This document shows, one piece after another, positions 11,871-24,365 of a stretch of DNA of 64,000 bases. A program made the translations under genes and the position numbers. The notes below the pieces were generated by a model. That model made no database searches. It worked only from the letters and a program-made list of their open reading frames with translations, and was not told where the DNA came from. Every line of letters starts with the position of its first letter. Position 1 is the first letter of the stretch. The DNA lies in NCBI GenBank assembly GCA_025201375.1, contig JAIWZP010000020.1:62001-126000 (forward strand), written 5' to 3'. Origin of the DNA: Gongronella butleri (taxonomy: Eukaryota > Mucoromycota > Mucoromycetes > Mucorales > Cunninghamellaceae).

Positions 11871-13547
11871 GTGATATAGCCCGGTCCTCAAAAGCCAGCC
11901 TCTCGACAATTTTAAATGTGGTGCATTCGAACGAGCGTGACGCGAGGCGTCGATTGAGCCCGCTTTTGTGGACGAAAATCCAGGCGGGCGCGAATTGTCG
12001 CGTATTACAAAAATTGGCAAAATCAAGGCGATTTGAGAGATCCAAACTCAGTCCCCGTGGATTTGCACCAAACTCACCCATCACGTAGCGCCACTCACAA
12101 GAACGTCAAAAAAGTGCCAAAAACGAGTGAAGTCGATCATCTCGTTCCTGCGCAATATGCATTTTAAGATTTTACTTTGGATGCTTCGCGTTCGGCATAA
12201 AGACGCGATGGATTCGTTTTGACGCGTCCATAGACAAGTCGTGGCAATGGGAAACATCATCCACAAGTCCAGCACGCGCGTCTGCGGGCTGTGTCACGCG
12301 CAACGACGCGTCCAGTTTGGCAAAATTTTAGGTCCCGACGCGGATCGCGCTTTCTCCCGCACTCTCATATCAAGTCGTGCAACCACCGCTTATTGCTCGA
12401 CGCACTAGTGGATTCGCCACGCGTGGATGCAAAAATAAAGTCCAAGTGGCGCGTTCCCGTCGCGTACAAGCGATTTGAAAACAAGGCCTCAAAACGTATA
12501 AAGCACATCTTGCTCGAAAGCCGTCCTTTTGACCGCCACTTTTTCTCACATTTTCGGCGCAAATACCAAGAGTTCCACCATAAGATGTCCATTTGAGAGA
12601 GATTGGCGCTCCTCAAAGTGACACATTTTGGCCATCCCATGGGACCCCTGAGGAAAATCGCGAAATCTACTCATTTTCTTTTCCGCGCGATCCAGTGCTT
12701 CAATCGCTTGATTTGATACCTTGTTTGAAACCATTGACTTTTCTGCGTCTCGCGAGTGCATTGTTGCCGCAACTGATTGACAAAAACGCAATTGAAAACC
12801 ATATTTTGATGAAAAGCGCATCATGTCAAAGCACAAGCACATTCTAATGATCAAATCATGCTGTTTTTTTTTTCTCCTAGCTCGCGCACCATTCCGTGCT
12901 CGTTATTTTATGCGCGCAGAAATGATTCATTTTATTACCAATTGGCAACTGCACTCCCTTGTAGACTTGATAAAATTTGAAAATTGATTTTGCGCGACAT
13001 CCAGTAGCCACAGAGCTCGAGCAATGGCCGCATTCGAATGAGCACGCTTGTCATTTCTTGATCCACGAGCAAACATCTGGCGGATCGAATGGCAGAAATG
13101 TCGAGAACTCGCGACTTTTTGCAAAATCACAAAAGCCTTTTGATTGTTTGACCGACGAGTGCATTATGAAACAAGACGTTTGCTCGTGGATCAATAAATA
13201 ACAAACGTGCTCATTCGAGTGAGCGCATCGCTGGCGTTCTGGGTCACCAGAGAGCACGCAATCACGATCTTTTTCTTGTAATTTGGGGTTTTACAGTATT
13301 GTATTTATGGGTAGGCTCTCGCCAATCCTGATGCGATTTTATTTTGCCTTTGGGCCATGGGACAGAAAATTGGAATTGGTGTACAAAAAGGAGCGCATGT
13401 GCAGCTAAAAAGTGTGGGCTCAGGGCGACAATTCCCTTTTTTTGACATTTTGTTGGGCAAAAAGGATTGGCATAAGAAAATCATATACTACAGATGGCGG
13501 GCCGCAAAACGGGCTTGGGAATGAGTGGTGAAAGGGGAGGGGGAGGT
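11871..13547. other. Repeat-rich non-coding stretch
   Basis: No gene can be supported here. The region contains fragments that resemble other repeats in the window, notably around 12980-13090, which matches 22630-22730, and a short inverted repeat at 13035-13232. Several open frames of 60-100 codons carry no recognisable domain. Confidence 0.4.
13035..13232. repeat. Short inverted repeat with 50-bp arms
   Basis: The sequence around 13035-13085 (ATTCGAATGAGCACG, then TTGATCCACGAGCAAAC) reappears in reverse complement at about 13173-13230, with about 85 bp between the arms. The arms are nearly identical. A diverged relative of the left arm and its flank lies at 22630-22730. Confidence 0.7.
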
Positions 13548-15289
13548 TCATACGACGAGGTTGGATTGTGCGACGGGATTGGGGGCGTGCGTGTCCGATT
13601 TTTTGTCTGAATTGGTGTGATCGTCAATGGAGGAAGCGGAGGACGTGTCGCTGGAGGCGGTGGAGGTGGATGGCTGTTGTTCTTCGTCGTTAATTTCTTC
13701 TTCTTGGATGGTGGTGACCGTGGGACCAGCCGCGGCATGATCGTTGCGCGCGGCGGCATGTCGCTCGAGCGGCTGATCGTCATCATCGTCTTCCACTTCG
13801 TCATTCTCGGCATTGGGCGCTTGATCGTCTTCCTGGCGCCGGCGCTCCTGTTCTTCATGCAATTGCAGCGATTCTTGAATCGCCTGCAAAACCATATATT
13901 CTTCGAGATCCATGCTCATGTCGCGCACCGTCGCCAGGTAATTGTGGTATTCTGTTGACGCGGCAGACGATGCAGACCGACCGGGACGCGTCACCGCGCG
14001 CAAAAACGGGCGTCCACTCGATGTGAGCGAATTGCGACGCGACGATCGCGTGGCAGACGGCGATGGCTTGTTCCAATGGGGTCGAATATGATCTGCAAGG
14101 GGAAAAGAGAGAACGGACAGAGAAAGAGAAAAGAGAACGAGACAATGAGCGCCTGTTACGTCATTTTTTTTATCGCCTGGTTTCGTTTTGTTTTTGTTTT
14201 TGTTTTTTTTGTTGTTTTTTTTTCCTCTCTCTCTCTCTCTCTTTTTTTTTCCATTTTACCGATCAACACGACGTCAGGATGAGTGTGCGAGATGGATTTT
14301 CTGCGAGGCGTGTTTGTTTGGCCGGATCCGGACGTGGTATGGCGGACGCCCGAGCTTGTGGGAGTGGTGGGCGAGGGTAAATTGGACATGGAGGAGTTGG
14401 TCGACAAGGAAGACGACGACGAAAGGGAGCGCAGGCGATTTTTCGTGGTGGATGGCTTCTCGGACCATGCGGGCGGGTAGTAGATAGCGCCGTAATTGTC
14501 CTGCAAGCAATAGGGGCAAGTGGCGGCGTGCGAAGGGTCGTCGGTGGGCCGATGGATTTGAATAAAGCATTCTGTGCAAATGGGTTGATCGCAGCAGCGC
14601 GAATAATTGATATTGGGCGGGTAATAGAGGAAACAGATGGGACATTCGACAGCATCATTGTAAAGCGTCGCCTCTAGCTGCTTCACACGCTCCGCGGCCA
14701 ATTCCTTTTCCTTGGACCGAGACATTTTATCGCTGCGATTCGACGCGCTGCGTGGACGCCCCAATGGGCTTGACGAGTTGAGTGGCAGAGTCGTCAGCGA
14801 TGCAGAAGCCTGGAGACGATGCAATTGATGGTCCGCAGCCGGTGCCGTGATCGCCGTGGCCGAGCAAGTCGCAGAGGCGGTCGAAGTCGCCAAATGCGTC
14901 GGCGACGGTATTGCTGCGACGACTTCCGGCGCATCAGCCAAGCCTAAATTGATAAATAACAACAAAAAAAAAAAAAAAAAAAGCGTAAGTGTTTATCCAT
15001 GGAATTGGTGCCTGGCGGCGTCTCCCCCCGGCTCCCTCGACTCTTTATCCAATGCTTTTTTGCCAGTTTTTTGATAAATTGCTCTTGTTTTACCCTTGTA
15101 AAATGGGGCTAGCTTGCGTGCGAGAATAAGTTGTCGCAAGACCCGGGCGTCAAAGTCTTGGGGTGCCGTGGAATAAAGACCATTGGGGAACACCGAGCCA
15201 AAGTCGACTTGCTCTTGTGTCTTTTTCAGGTGAATAGACTGTAGACTCGCCGACCTCGACGAGCTTTCCTTGGAGCTATTGGCACCCAT
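13548..15289 (-). CDS. SIP5: Sip5-like RING-type zinc finger protein
   Basis: Exons are 15289-15094, 14943-14260 and 14092-13548, giving 474 residues. The N-terminus MGANSSKESS fits an N-myristoylation signal. The block PQDFDARVLRQLILARKLAP followed by the C4-type finger VECPICFLYYPPNINYSRCC, PICTECFIQI and CPYCLQDNYG is diagnostic of fungal Sip5. In yeast Sip5 binds the Reg1/Glc7 phosphatase and Snf1 kinase and so touches glucose signalling; that role is only inferred here. The C-terminal third is acidic and serine-rich, with an EEYMVLQAIQESLQ helix like the one in homologues. The start codon is clear because the myristoylation motif begins there. Confidence 0.88.
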
Positions 15290-15926
15290 GGTAATAAAAA
15301 GTGGAGAATAGAATAAAATAAAAAAAGAGATAAAAAAAAAGAAAGAGGAAAAGAAAACGACGTGAAAAAGGACAAGGAGGTGAAGAAAATAAGGGGGGGA
15401 GTGGAATGGCCTCTTTTTCACCATTTTGTGTTTGCCTCAGACCAATCAGATGGCCTAAAAAAGGCAGCTGGGTTGCTCCAATTCAATCGCAGCTGACGCC
15501 TCAGGCTTCACGCACACACACCATCGGCACACCAGGCATATCCTGCCACCCTTGAACGCCTTGCTGTGTGTCGCTTATTGTTGTGGTGATCGCCATTTTT
15601 GGATCTTGCGTGGGTCTCATGCAAGACGTCACGTAGAGAAATGGGATCGTCATCGCATCACAATGATCGCACCATGTGGCCCACCCACCACCCTACAGTA
15701 TGGTATAGAAAATCATCTTTCCAATCACGTTCAAAAATTTCATTCACACACACCCACCCGTAATCGACGCATTGCGACTCTTTTTTACAAGGTCCGCATG
15801 CTCCAGGCCCCCCCCCAATTAGGCCGCTCCATGTCCAAAAATAGCACAATGCTAAACAAAGTAGTGCAAAAGTTGCGCCAAGGTGTCAAAAACAAAAAAA
15901 AAAAGTAGAAATATATTCACAAGTGC
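15290..15926. other. Intergenic region between SIP5 and the formin
   Basis: A pyrimidine-rich SIP5 leader (on the minus strand, 15290-15420) is followed by ordinary sequence without a supported gene. The 3' end of the formin transcript must lie here, but I see no clear hexamer. Confidence 0.4.
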
Positions 15927-18900
15927 CTAGATTAGGCCTTGTTGAAGACTATACAATAAATCTTCAGCTGAAAGGGGGGTATCATGTGTGTTTTGGGAAT
16001 CGGAGCCCGAGGAGGAAGTGCTGCTGGAGGCATTGGGCAACAAGGATTCATTAGGTGTCGGCGCCATGGGCCTTTTGCGCCGCATTCGCCTTTGTTTGTA
16101 GAGACTTTCGCCCGAACGCAAGCGATCCAGCAAATTATCCATGACGCGCCGCTCATCATCCTTGTCAGTGACGACGGCGGATTCATCCGGGGTGCTGGGA
16201 CCCGTCGACTCGTCATCATCGTCGATCTCCGCCTTGCGCTTCTCTTGCAATTGCTTCTTTTCTTGCTGCCGCTGCAGCTCCATGTCCTTGCGCCGCTGCT
16301 CTTCTTCCACCCGGTCGCTATACTTCTTTTCTGCAATGGCTGCCACCTATGGATGATCAAAAAATCGCAAAAATTGAAAAAATAGCGCGTGAGACACGTA
16401 GCCAATGGCCATTCCCGCTCTTCTGGAATATTCTTGACGTCATTTTTTTTTTTTTACCTTCCACTGCGTGATGAATTGATGAAACACCGAGAAAAAGTCG
16501 TCGGGCCGCATCACCTTTGGATTTTCACCGTAAAAGACCATGGTATTCTTCCATTTGGCATCCATGTTGAGGTAGAGCGTTTCAAGGTCATCGAAGCGGT
16601 CGGTGGCGGCCTTGTGGTGCTCTTTCATCACCTCGAGGAAATGGTCGCCTTCTTTTACGGCGTCCGCATCCCAATGGTCAGCCATCTCCTTTTCAAGCTG
16701 CTTGAGCGTCTGGCGCATGTCCGTGTAATCTTGGATAATGTCATTGACGCTCGTCATGACTAAAAAAAAAAAAAAAAGAGTGAGATTTGTGCGCTTTTAA
16801 ATGCCAAATTGGCTGCCGTGTCTTACTGCGTGCAGCTTGGCCGACATCTTTGAGATCATCGAGGAATTGAAGCACCTGAGGAAAGTCGCGGCGCACCATG
16901 CCAATCAAAACATGCAAAAGCGTCAGTGACGACGTGTCAGAAGCACGCGTGTCAACAAGCTGCAGAGAAAAAAAAAGGCATGGTCAGCATTTTTCGCGCG
17001 TTTTTCAGATTTTGCACGCGACTTGCCTTGTTCAAACTTGAAATACGGATGCCAAAAGCACCGCCTTGCAGGCTGGAACCGTTCATATAATTGCCCATCA
17101 GCAAGATGATCTGCAAAAAAGGATAAAAAATGACGCGTCAGTCCCAAAACAGGAAAAACCAGAAAAAAAAATGGGCGCGATACGGTGAGCGGGTGACTTG
17201 TTTACCGAGAGTAATTCCTTAAAAGCTTGAGAATCATGCAGGGCGTCGGAGACATCGACAATGGTCGACATGTTTTCCATGAGTTTGTCGAATTTCTCCC
17301 AAAATTGCACGCGGAAGAGCATAAATTGCAGACGTTCCTTGTAGCGGTCCAATTGCATTAGTGTGATGGTCAGTTGCTCAGGGGTATCCAAATCATCCAT
17401 GTTAGCGTCAGGCTTCAGGTACTTTTCAAGCACCTTTTGATCATCTTCCTTGGATGGGACGTTGGCCAGCAGGTTTGTCAGCAGTGTCTCGGTGAAAAGA
17501 TCGTCGTTCACTTGCATCATTTGCTCGCGCACTTCCGCAAACGTCTTGTAAGATTTGAGCTTGGGCAGCACCGCAATGTCTGCGCGTAAAAAAAGGGGGC
17601 AAAAATCAATTTTTGTTCCAATTTTTTCATCCATCTTTTTTTCTTACTGATATTGTGGCTCTTGTTCTTGACGAGGAATTTCACGACATTTTTCTTGTCG
17701 TCTGCCTTGGCGCGAAGCTTTTTGTCAAAGGCAGTATTGGTCTTGGCGGGGAACATCGTGTCAATGCGTTCAAATAGGCCCGTTTGCGTCAATTTCGCCT
17801 CGAGGTCGTCGACTGTCGACCATACAGTCTTGTCGACGTGCTTGTGATCCAGTTTTTGCCATTGGAGGTTCTTTAGCTTGATGTTGGGCTGCACTTGAAG
17901 TGTTTTGCGCGGTGCCGATGTCGATGCTATAGGGATGACAGATGCTGGTGTGGATGGTTTGCCATTGGTGCCCGGGGGAGGTGGCGGTGGCGGTGGAGGG
18001 GGTGCACCTGCACCACCTGGAGGTGGAGGAGGTGGTGGGGGAGGTGGAACACCTGCAGGTCCAGGAGCTTTTCGCAAAAAAAGAAAAAGCGTGTCAGAAA
18101 TCGTGTTTTTTTTTGTTCTCTTTTTCGTTTTTCGTCGCTTACGAGGTGGAGGTGGAGGGGGTGGAATTGCGCCACTGGCTGGCGGTGGGGGAGGCGGGGC
18201 GGGGATATTTCCACCGACAGGGCCAGACACGGGTGGCGGAGGCGGTGGCGTTGGAATATTGTTGCCTGACAACTCAATTGAGGACGGGATGGGTGGTGGC
18301 GGCGGTGGTGGTGGAATTGAGCCGTTGACAGGAGGAGGTGGTGGTGGTGTGGGGATGTTGCCGGCAGAATTAGTGGACACAGGTGGAGGAGGCGGCGGCG
18401 CAGGAATTGACGCGTCACAAGACGTGTTTGACGCGTTTGACGCGGCTGACTTTGTGGAGAATGTGGCTGACGATCGCCTTCTGTCAGAAGAAAAAGCCGC
18501 ATCGTCTGACAAGCTGTGGACGGACGACAAATACGACTTTTTGCGCTCCTTAGGAGCAATCATACCGGTGGGCAATTCGCTGTTTTTATCGATCGTTGAC
18601 GGACGTACATTGCGATCGAGAGAGCGTGTCACAGCTGTTTTCCACTCATTGCCAACGATGATGCGTGTTGGAGGCAAAGAAGATGGCACTGTTGATGCAT
18701 CAGTTTCATCCAGCAGCTCCGTGAGCTCGGTGACGCGCTTCTCAAGCATGAACATTGTGTTTTTTGACGTCTTGAGCAGCGATCGTAGCGAGTCGTTCTC
18801 CTTTTTGAGGTCGAGCGAACCTTTAAAAAGTATAAAAAAAGAAAAAAAGAAAAAATATTAGATCACGCGACGCGCACGGGATTTCAATGGCTTACGTCGA

Positions 18901-21025
18901 CGTGGTAGTTGGTTTTGGCCGTGCTGCTGGGTCTTCAGGACCTGGACTTGCGTGAGCAGGTCGTCGATTTCGTTCTGCTGGCGTGCAATTGTCGATTGAG
19001 AGACCGCAGCCTCATCTTCAAGCTCCTTGAGACGCTCCAGCTCGCTGAATTGCTGAATCAGGTTGCCAACAGAGACGCCATAGACGTCTGCAAGATCATC
19101 GTCGTCGCCCGAGGTCAGGCGCCGATTCATGACAACTTGGCCCACAAGCTTGTCGGTCATTTGCAGGTAATGTGATCTGTCCAATAAAAAAAAATAAGAA
19201 TGATGACATTTCACCTTGTTTTTTTACGCGCTGCTTACGTGGTGGTGGCATCGCCTTTGATCAGCAAAAGGCTTTTTAGAAGCGAAAGAAGATGATCTTT
19301 GGATTTTGGCGCATGTTGCAGCTGATCGAGGAGAATTGTGACGAGTTCGTGTGGATCGTGGATGTCGGCGTAGCGGAGCATCTCCTCGCCGAATGCTTCG
19401 TCCAAATCTTGCTCAGCAGCCTCGTGGAATGAGGCCAATTGCGTGTGGATGGCTGCATAATGCATCGCTTTGAGTTTAGGCAGAATCCGCGCCTCCCAGC
19501 CGGACGCATTCAGCTGCTGCCGGAGATGGATGCGCTGCGACGACGTCTTTGGAATCTTGGTTAGCGCGTTCACAAGGATCAAATTCGAGAGCTAAATGGG
19601 CAAAATTGAGAAAAAAAGACATAAAAAAAGAGAGAAAAGAGGTGTCAGTCGCTCGGATGTCTTTTTCAAAAGGGATAGGGGCCTTACCGCATATTCCATC
19701 AGGTGCTTGTCAGGTGCATTGTACACGCCCATGCGCTTCCAATCCGCGTGCGCGCCGACAAGCGAGCCCATTTGGCCTCGACCATTGAGCGTTGCATCAA
19801 ATGAGTGCAGCCACGCATCAAAGAGGCCCATGTCCCTGTTGTGTTGCTTGACGTGCTCAAATCCTTGGAGAACTTGCTCGTGCCGGGGGGTGTCGCGGGT
19901 CATGTAGCAATAAAATGCCAAAATCTCGCAAACAAGCTTCCGTGTCGGCCAATGAGGGCATACAAGCGAAAACACTACCGTGTGGATGTACGTGGGGTGC
20001 TCTGCCATTTCTTTGCCACCGAGCTGCACGAAAAAAATAGTCGTAAGCCATCTCAATTCGATTTTTTTTTGTTCGTTTATATGGTACCTTTGTGTTAATC
20101 AGGGCCTTGATGCATTTGATGATCTCGATTTCAATGTCCACCGTCTTTTTGTTTGATCTGGGCCGAGCGTCAGCAAGGAAAAAGAAAAAAAATAAGATCA
20201 ATTCATTGTCGTCATAAGGAGGCCATTGTTTTACCGATCCTTTTGGCGATTGATGCTTGCGAGCGACTGAATAAGCACGTGTAGGCCCTTGAGATCGATG
20301 AATTTGACTAGCCACCTGAGTGACGGGTTGCACAAAAAAAAGAGAGTCAGCTCAATGCCGCCAAGCTTTATGTGTGACGTTGCAAAAGGGCTGCATTTCT
20401 TTTTCTTTTTCTTTTTTTCTTTTTTTACGTGATGGGGCGTGTGCGCAGGCAAACTTCGAGTTTTGAGGCGTCGGCAAGGGTGACGGCGCGCAAGTTTGCC
20501 TCCATGAACTTGCGGATAAAGTATTCGGGTGCATTGAGGTCGTCGATTTCCTGCATTGGCGGCATGACCATCAATGACGCGCTTCCGTGGCTGCCCATGG
20601 TCGTTGCGCTCGTTGACGGGCTGATCGATGGCGCACTGCTCGTTGTCGACGACATTATCGATGACGGCACATACGTGGCCGTGCTGGCAGCGGCTGTAGC
20701 GGCGCCAATGGCTGCATTCGAGGCTGCAGATGTCGGCAAAGCGGCGGACGACGCCGATGTGGGCGAATGCAGCGACGACCACACCTTGTCGGCCTTCTCC
20801 GCAAGGATGCTGATGAATGGCGCACCAGAGGCGGCAGATGCATCGCCGCCAGGTGCATTGCTGCTGTTTGTGGCGGCCAGGTACTCGGCTTGTGAGTCCT
20901 GCTGCACCATCAGCCACTTTTTCTCGGCTGGCCAGGTGCGCATCGTCTGGAGAATGTGCTCGTCGTGAATCCCGCGGCGTGCCTAGAGGGACGAAAACAA
21001 GAAAAAAAAACATGATAAGACGCTT

Positions 21026-21078
<53 letters not shown>

Positions 21079-21503
21079 CGACGACGAAAAAAAAAAAAAA
21101 AAAAAGGGCTTTACAAGCATCTGATCAAACAGGTCGTGGATCTCGTCGTCAGGGGGAATCGCTGTTTGGACTTGCAAAGACGACCGTGGTGATTTGGTCG
21201 ACCGGTCACGTCGCTGACTCGCTGTTGTATTGGATTTCACTATCAATCAAGGTAGAGAATCAATTAAGTGAGCTTGCCCTGAGACATGGAGCAATTGCCG
21301 CAGGGGCACACAGGGCTGCTTGTTTCAAGTGGGCGCCTCTTTTTTTTTTTCTTGTTTTTTTTTTTACCTGAAGGCATACTCATAAAGGAACGTGAGGACG
21401 AGGATGACTGCTGCAGCGAACGCGCGCTTGCACTAGGCCCTGGAGGACCATCCGTGCCGCCCTTGTCCTTTTTCCTTCCTAGACGCTGGAACAAGTCGGT
21501 CAT
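15927..21503 (-). CDS. Diaphanous-type formin (actin nucleator)
   Basis: The gene fits fifteen exons: 21503-21368, 21239-21115, 20982-20429, 20315-20235, 20157-20088, 20023-19688, 19591-19239, 19176-18896, 18820-18143, 18067-17648, 17579-17206, 17110-17027, 16959-16827, 16759-16458, 16346-15927. The frame is continuous for 1448 residues. Domains in order are a GTPase-binding domain (DEIHDLFDQML, AEKKWLMVQQD), FH3 armadillo repeats, a coiled coil, an FH1 region (about residues 750-905) with at least seven runs of 6-10 prolines, an FH2 domain (LKNLQWQKLDHKHVD, IILLMGNYMN) and a C-terminal DAD (MDNLLDRL from about residue 1378, then RRMRRKR). Formins nucleate linear actin cables at growing tips and septa; the GBD/DAD pair indicates Rho-controlled autoinhibition. 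One intron has a GC donor. Confidence 0.95.
21013..21105. repeat. Long poly(A) tract inside formin intron 2
   Basis: A run of about 48 adenines, broken once by GACGACGACG and followed by about 19 more, fills the intron between 20983 and 21114. On the transcribed minus strand it is a poly(T) tract. The exact length is likely to be unstable or misassembled. Confidence 0.85.
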
Positions 21504-22799
21504 AGAGAGCTAAAAAGTGGAGAAAAGAGGGAAAGAGAACAAGAAAAAGAACTTTTGAAGGCTCCAGCGTCTAAAAAAAGATTTCAATCCCCGAGGCATT
21601 CCCTTTTTGCAAGTATCAAAACTAAAATTGTCTGAATCTTGTTGATTTTCAAGGAGCCGTTTGGCATGGTCCATGCAATCCATGCAAGGCTGAGCCCGCC
21701 TTTTTGTATTTTTTTTTATTTTTTTTTTTTGCAACAAACAAATCAAGTTTAGCCATCAATGAAAAGGAGACGGCAAGAATGATCAAATGAATCAAGGAAA
21801 AGGGGGGGAACCTAGCAACAAAATGGACGATAGGCAGCCATTCACACATGGTTTCCTTGTCCAGTCGCCTGGAAAAAGGCGCGGAATAGGATGCAGGGTC
21901 ACGGCACACTTGTTTTTTTTTGTTTTGCAAAAATGAAAAAAAAAGGATTTACTGCTCTTTCATGTGATGAATCTCAAACAGAATCCTCTTGGCCCCAGAA
22001 GGTCAAATGACAGCCACCCCCATATATGGCAATGGCTAAAAATGCATTGATCGTGCAACCTTCCACGAGGAGCGCAGCACAAAGCCAGCCAGGGTTCAGT
22101 GTGGCACGCGGGAAAATGACAGGTTTGGCCACATTTGCTTTTTCCATCATGGATCGGATCCGTTTTTTTAATTTTTCATCGTATCTCTCAACTGGACGGT
22201 CCCGAATTGATTTGAAATTCTTGCACGAACGGTCCATAACCTCGGGGAATCCGACCGACGAGTTTCTTTCGGGTAAACCTGCAAGCAAAGCGTTCCTGCG
22301 CGCATGTTTGTTTGCATTTCGCGGATCAATGACGTGCCTTTGGTATTGCCGCAGAGGCTAGCCACATTTTTTTTAGCTTGTTGGTGAAACGTGATGCTCT
22401 GAACAATATTCAAATGGGCTTTTTTCACACAAATCTTTCTCCAAAAGCTCATTTTGTAAGCATTCCGGCATAAATCGATGCTACTGGTGCATCAAGCCGA
22501 CGCGCAATGGTGTAAATGAGGATACCGATAGCTGTCTTTCATCGCGATCAACCCTGTGGCTGAGAAGTGCGTCAATCCCAACAAGATATGACAATAGTCA
22601 TCGAATGGTCCTTGCTGTGTTATTGAAAATTGACCTTGCTCTCCAACCAGTGGCCGCAGAGCTCCAACTACGGGCTCATTCGAACGAGAAGATTTGCCCA
22701 ATTCTTTTTTAATGAGCAAATATCTTTGTAAATAGTTTAGTCATTGACAGCCACCTAAAATTAACAAAAGAAGCTATTTTCTTCATACACCCTCACATA
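21504..22799. other. Gap upstream of the formin with weak coding signals
   Basis: The first part is the pyrimidine-rich formin leader (on the minus strand). A minus-strand open stretch at 21974-22280 reads well behind a CTTGCAG acceptor and is listed separately. From 22600 to 22730 the sequence resembles the repeat at 12980-13090. Confidence 0.35.
21974..22280 (-). CDS. Possible last exon of an unrecognised gene or gene relic
   Basis: Behind a plausible acceptor (CTTGCAG) the minus strand is open for about 100 codons to a TGA. It has a basic stretch (DEKLKKRIRSMMEKA) followed by two hydrophobic patches (LCAALLVEG and AFLAIAIYGGG). No upstream exon with a good start could be assigned and no family is recognised. 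It could be a decayed gene among the repeats. Confidence 0.25.
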
Positions 22800-24365
22800 C
22801 TTGGTGTACAGACACGCTCAAAGGCTGTTTTTGAGCGCAAATATTGGGTCCAGCTGTGGATGAAATTTCAAGGCACTTTTTATTGCACCAACGCAGTCAA
22901 AACGCGCTTTGTAAAAAAGAGGATTCTGTGGATGCCATTTTAGCGGGGGCGTTTTGAAAATCTGTAAAATATTACCATGCCCATGTGCGTAGTCATTTTG
23001 GCATCTCTGTAGGCCTTGTTTTGTCTCAGATGCACGTCCCAATAGCGAGCGATAATCGATTTTGGTGATTTTCGACAAATCTCGCTTGTTCTCCACATTT
23101 TCCCTATTCGATCAGCCTGAAATTTTGTCAGGCACACGGGACCGAGTTACGATTCAATTTTACCATTTGAAGTTAGGGGCTGGAATGCAGTAAAAACAAG
23201 TTAAAGCAAATAGAAAAATAATTCCAGCTCATTTCATTGTATCTGTCCCAAGCAATCATTTGACCTTTACGAAACAAGTGTACTGGTTGGCGCGGTCGCG
23301 GGCTACAATTTTATGCTTTCAGTAATGTGGTGCAATAGCGTAGAAAAAAGTTTTGCTTGCTTGACAAGTAAAGCAACAAGATTAAACCGCTTTAGTGAAG
23401 TTCTTGCTATGCAAACTTGTTGAAAACAAGATCTGCGCGTAGAATGCGTTGTCTTACGCAAATTGTACTCTGTAAGCAAAGCTCTCAAATGCCCAGGGTA
23501 AAAAAAGTTTAAGAACGACTGTATTTTTGATTATTTTGCATTTGGCCTATTGATTCAAATCAATCTTTTTGCCGAATCACAGCACTGCTGGTGCATTATT
23601 CAGCTGCAACTTTGCACGTGCGTCAATGCCTAAAAAGAAAGGCAATTGGGAGTGTGGAAGTTTTGTTTCAAAGAAAAACGAGTTTTTGTAGCTTCATTTT
23701 TTAATTAGACACTGTGGCACTTCGGCTACCGAACGTGAATCGTTCAAAACAGCCCGCTCTATACATAGATCCTGCTTTCAAGATATTTGGATAGCAGGAA
23801 CCTTATAAAAACGTTTTAGATTGTCTATTTAAGATGTTTTGCTAGCAAAGCCATCTCTACGTCACCGGATCCCTTTGATACAGACAGATTAGTTGTAGCT
23901 GGCGACGCGCACTGTGTAATGCACCTAATTTCAAGTAGATACATTACTGAAAAAGTCCGTCAACAAGCAAAAAGCTGAAAACATATTGCTTTTCTTGGAA
24001 TATCCTAAATATATTACATTGAAGCAACTTGCTCCACACAGCAATGTTGAATCGTAACTCGGTCATGTGTGCCTGATAAACTGTCAGGCTGATCGAATGG
24101 GGAGAATGTCGAGAACAAGCCAGATTTAGCGAGAATCACTACAATCGATAATTACTCGTGATTGGAACGTGCGTCTGAGACAAACTCAAGTGGATAGAGA
24201 TGCCACAATGACGATGCACATGGGCATGGTGATATTTTACTAGTTTTCAAAAAGCCCGCGCTAAATTGACATTCACAGAATCCTCTTTTTTACAAAGCGC
24301 TATTTGACCGCGTTGGTGCAATAAAATGTGTTTTGAAATTTCATCCACCTCTGGGCTCAAGCAAT
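22800..24365. repeat. Fold-back (inverted-repeat) element C
   Basis: The left arm about 22830-23170 and the right arm about 24045-24365 are reverse complements, with roughly 870 bp between them. Matching landmarks are the GGATTCTGTGGATGCCATTT stretch near 22920 against its complement near 24270, and the GATCAGCCTGAAATTTTGTC stretch near 23110 against its complement near 24080. The arms are homologous to those of elements A and D. The spacer holds no recognisable gene. Confidence 0.75.

Noticed and set aside
17905..18861. Glycine-rich plus-strand frame of 318 codons
   Set aside because: It is the complement of the proline-coding FH1 region of the formin; glycine runs arise from CCN codons read in reverse.
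20231..21013. Minus-strand frame of 260 codons
   Set aside because: Alternative frame over formin exons; the formin frame has the conserved GBD/FH3 sequence.
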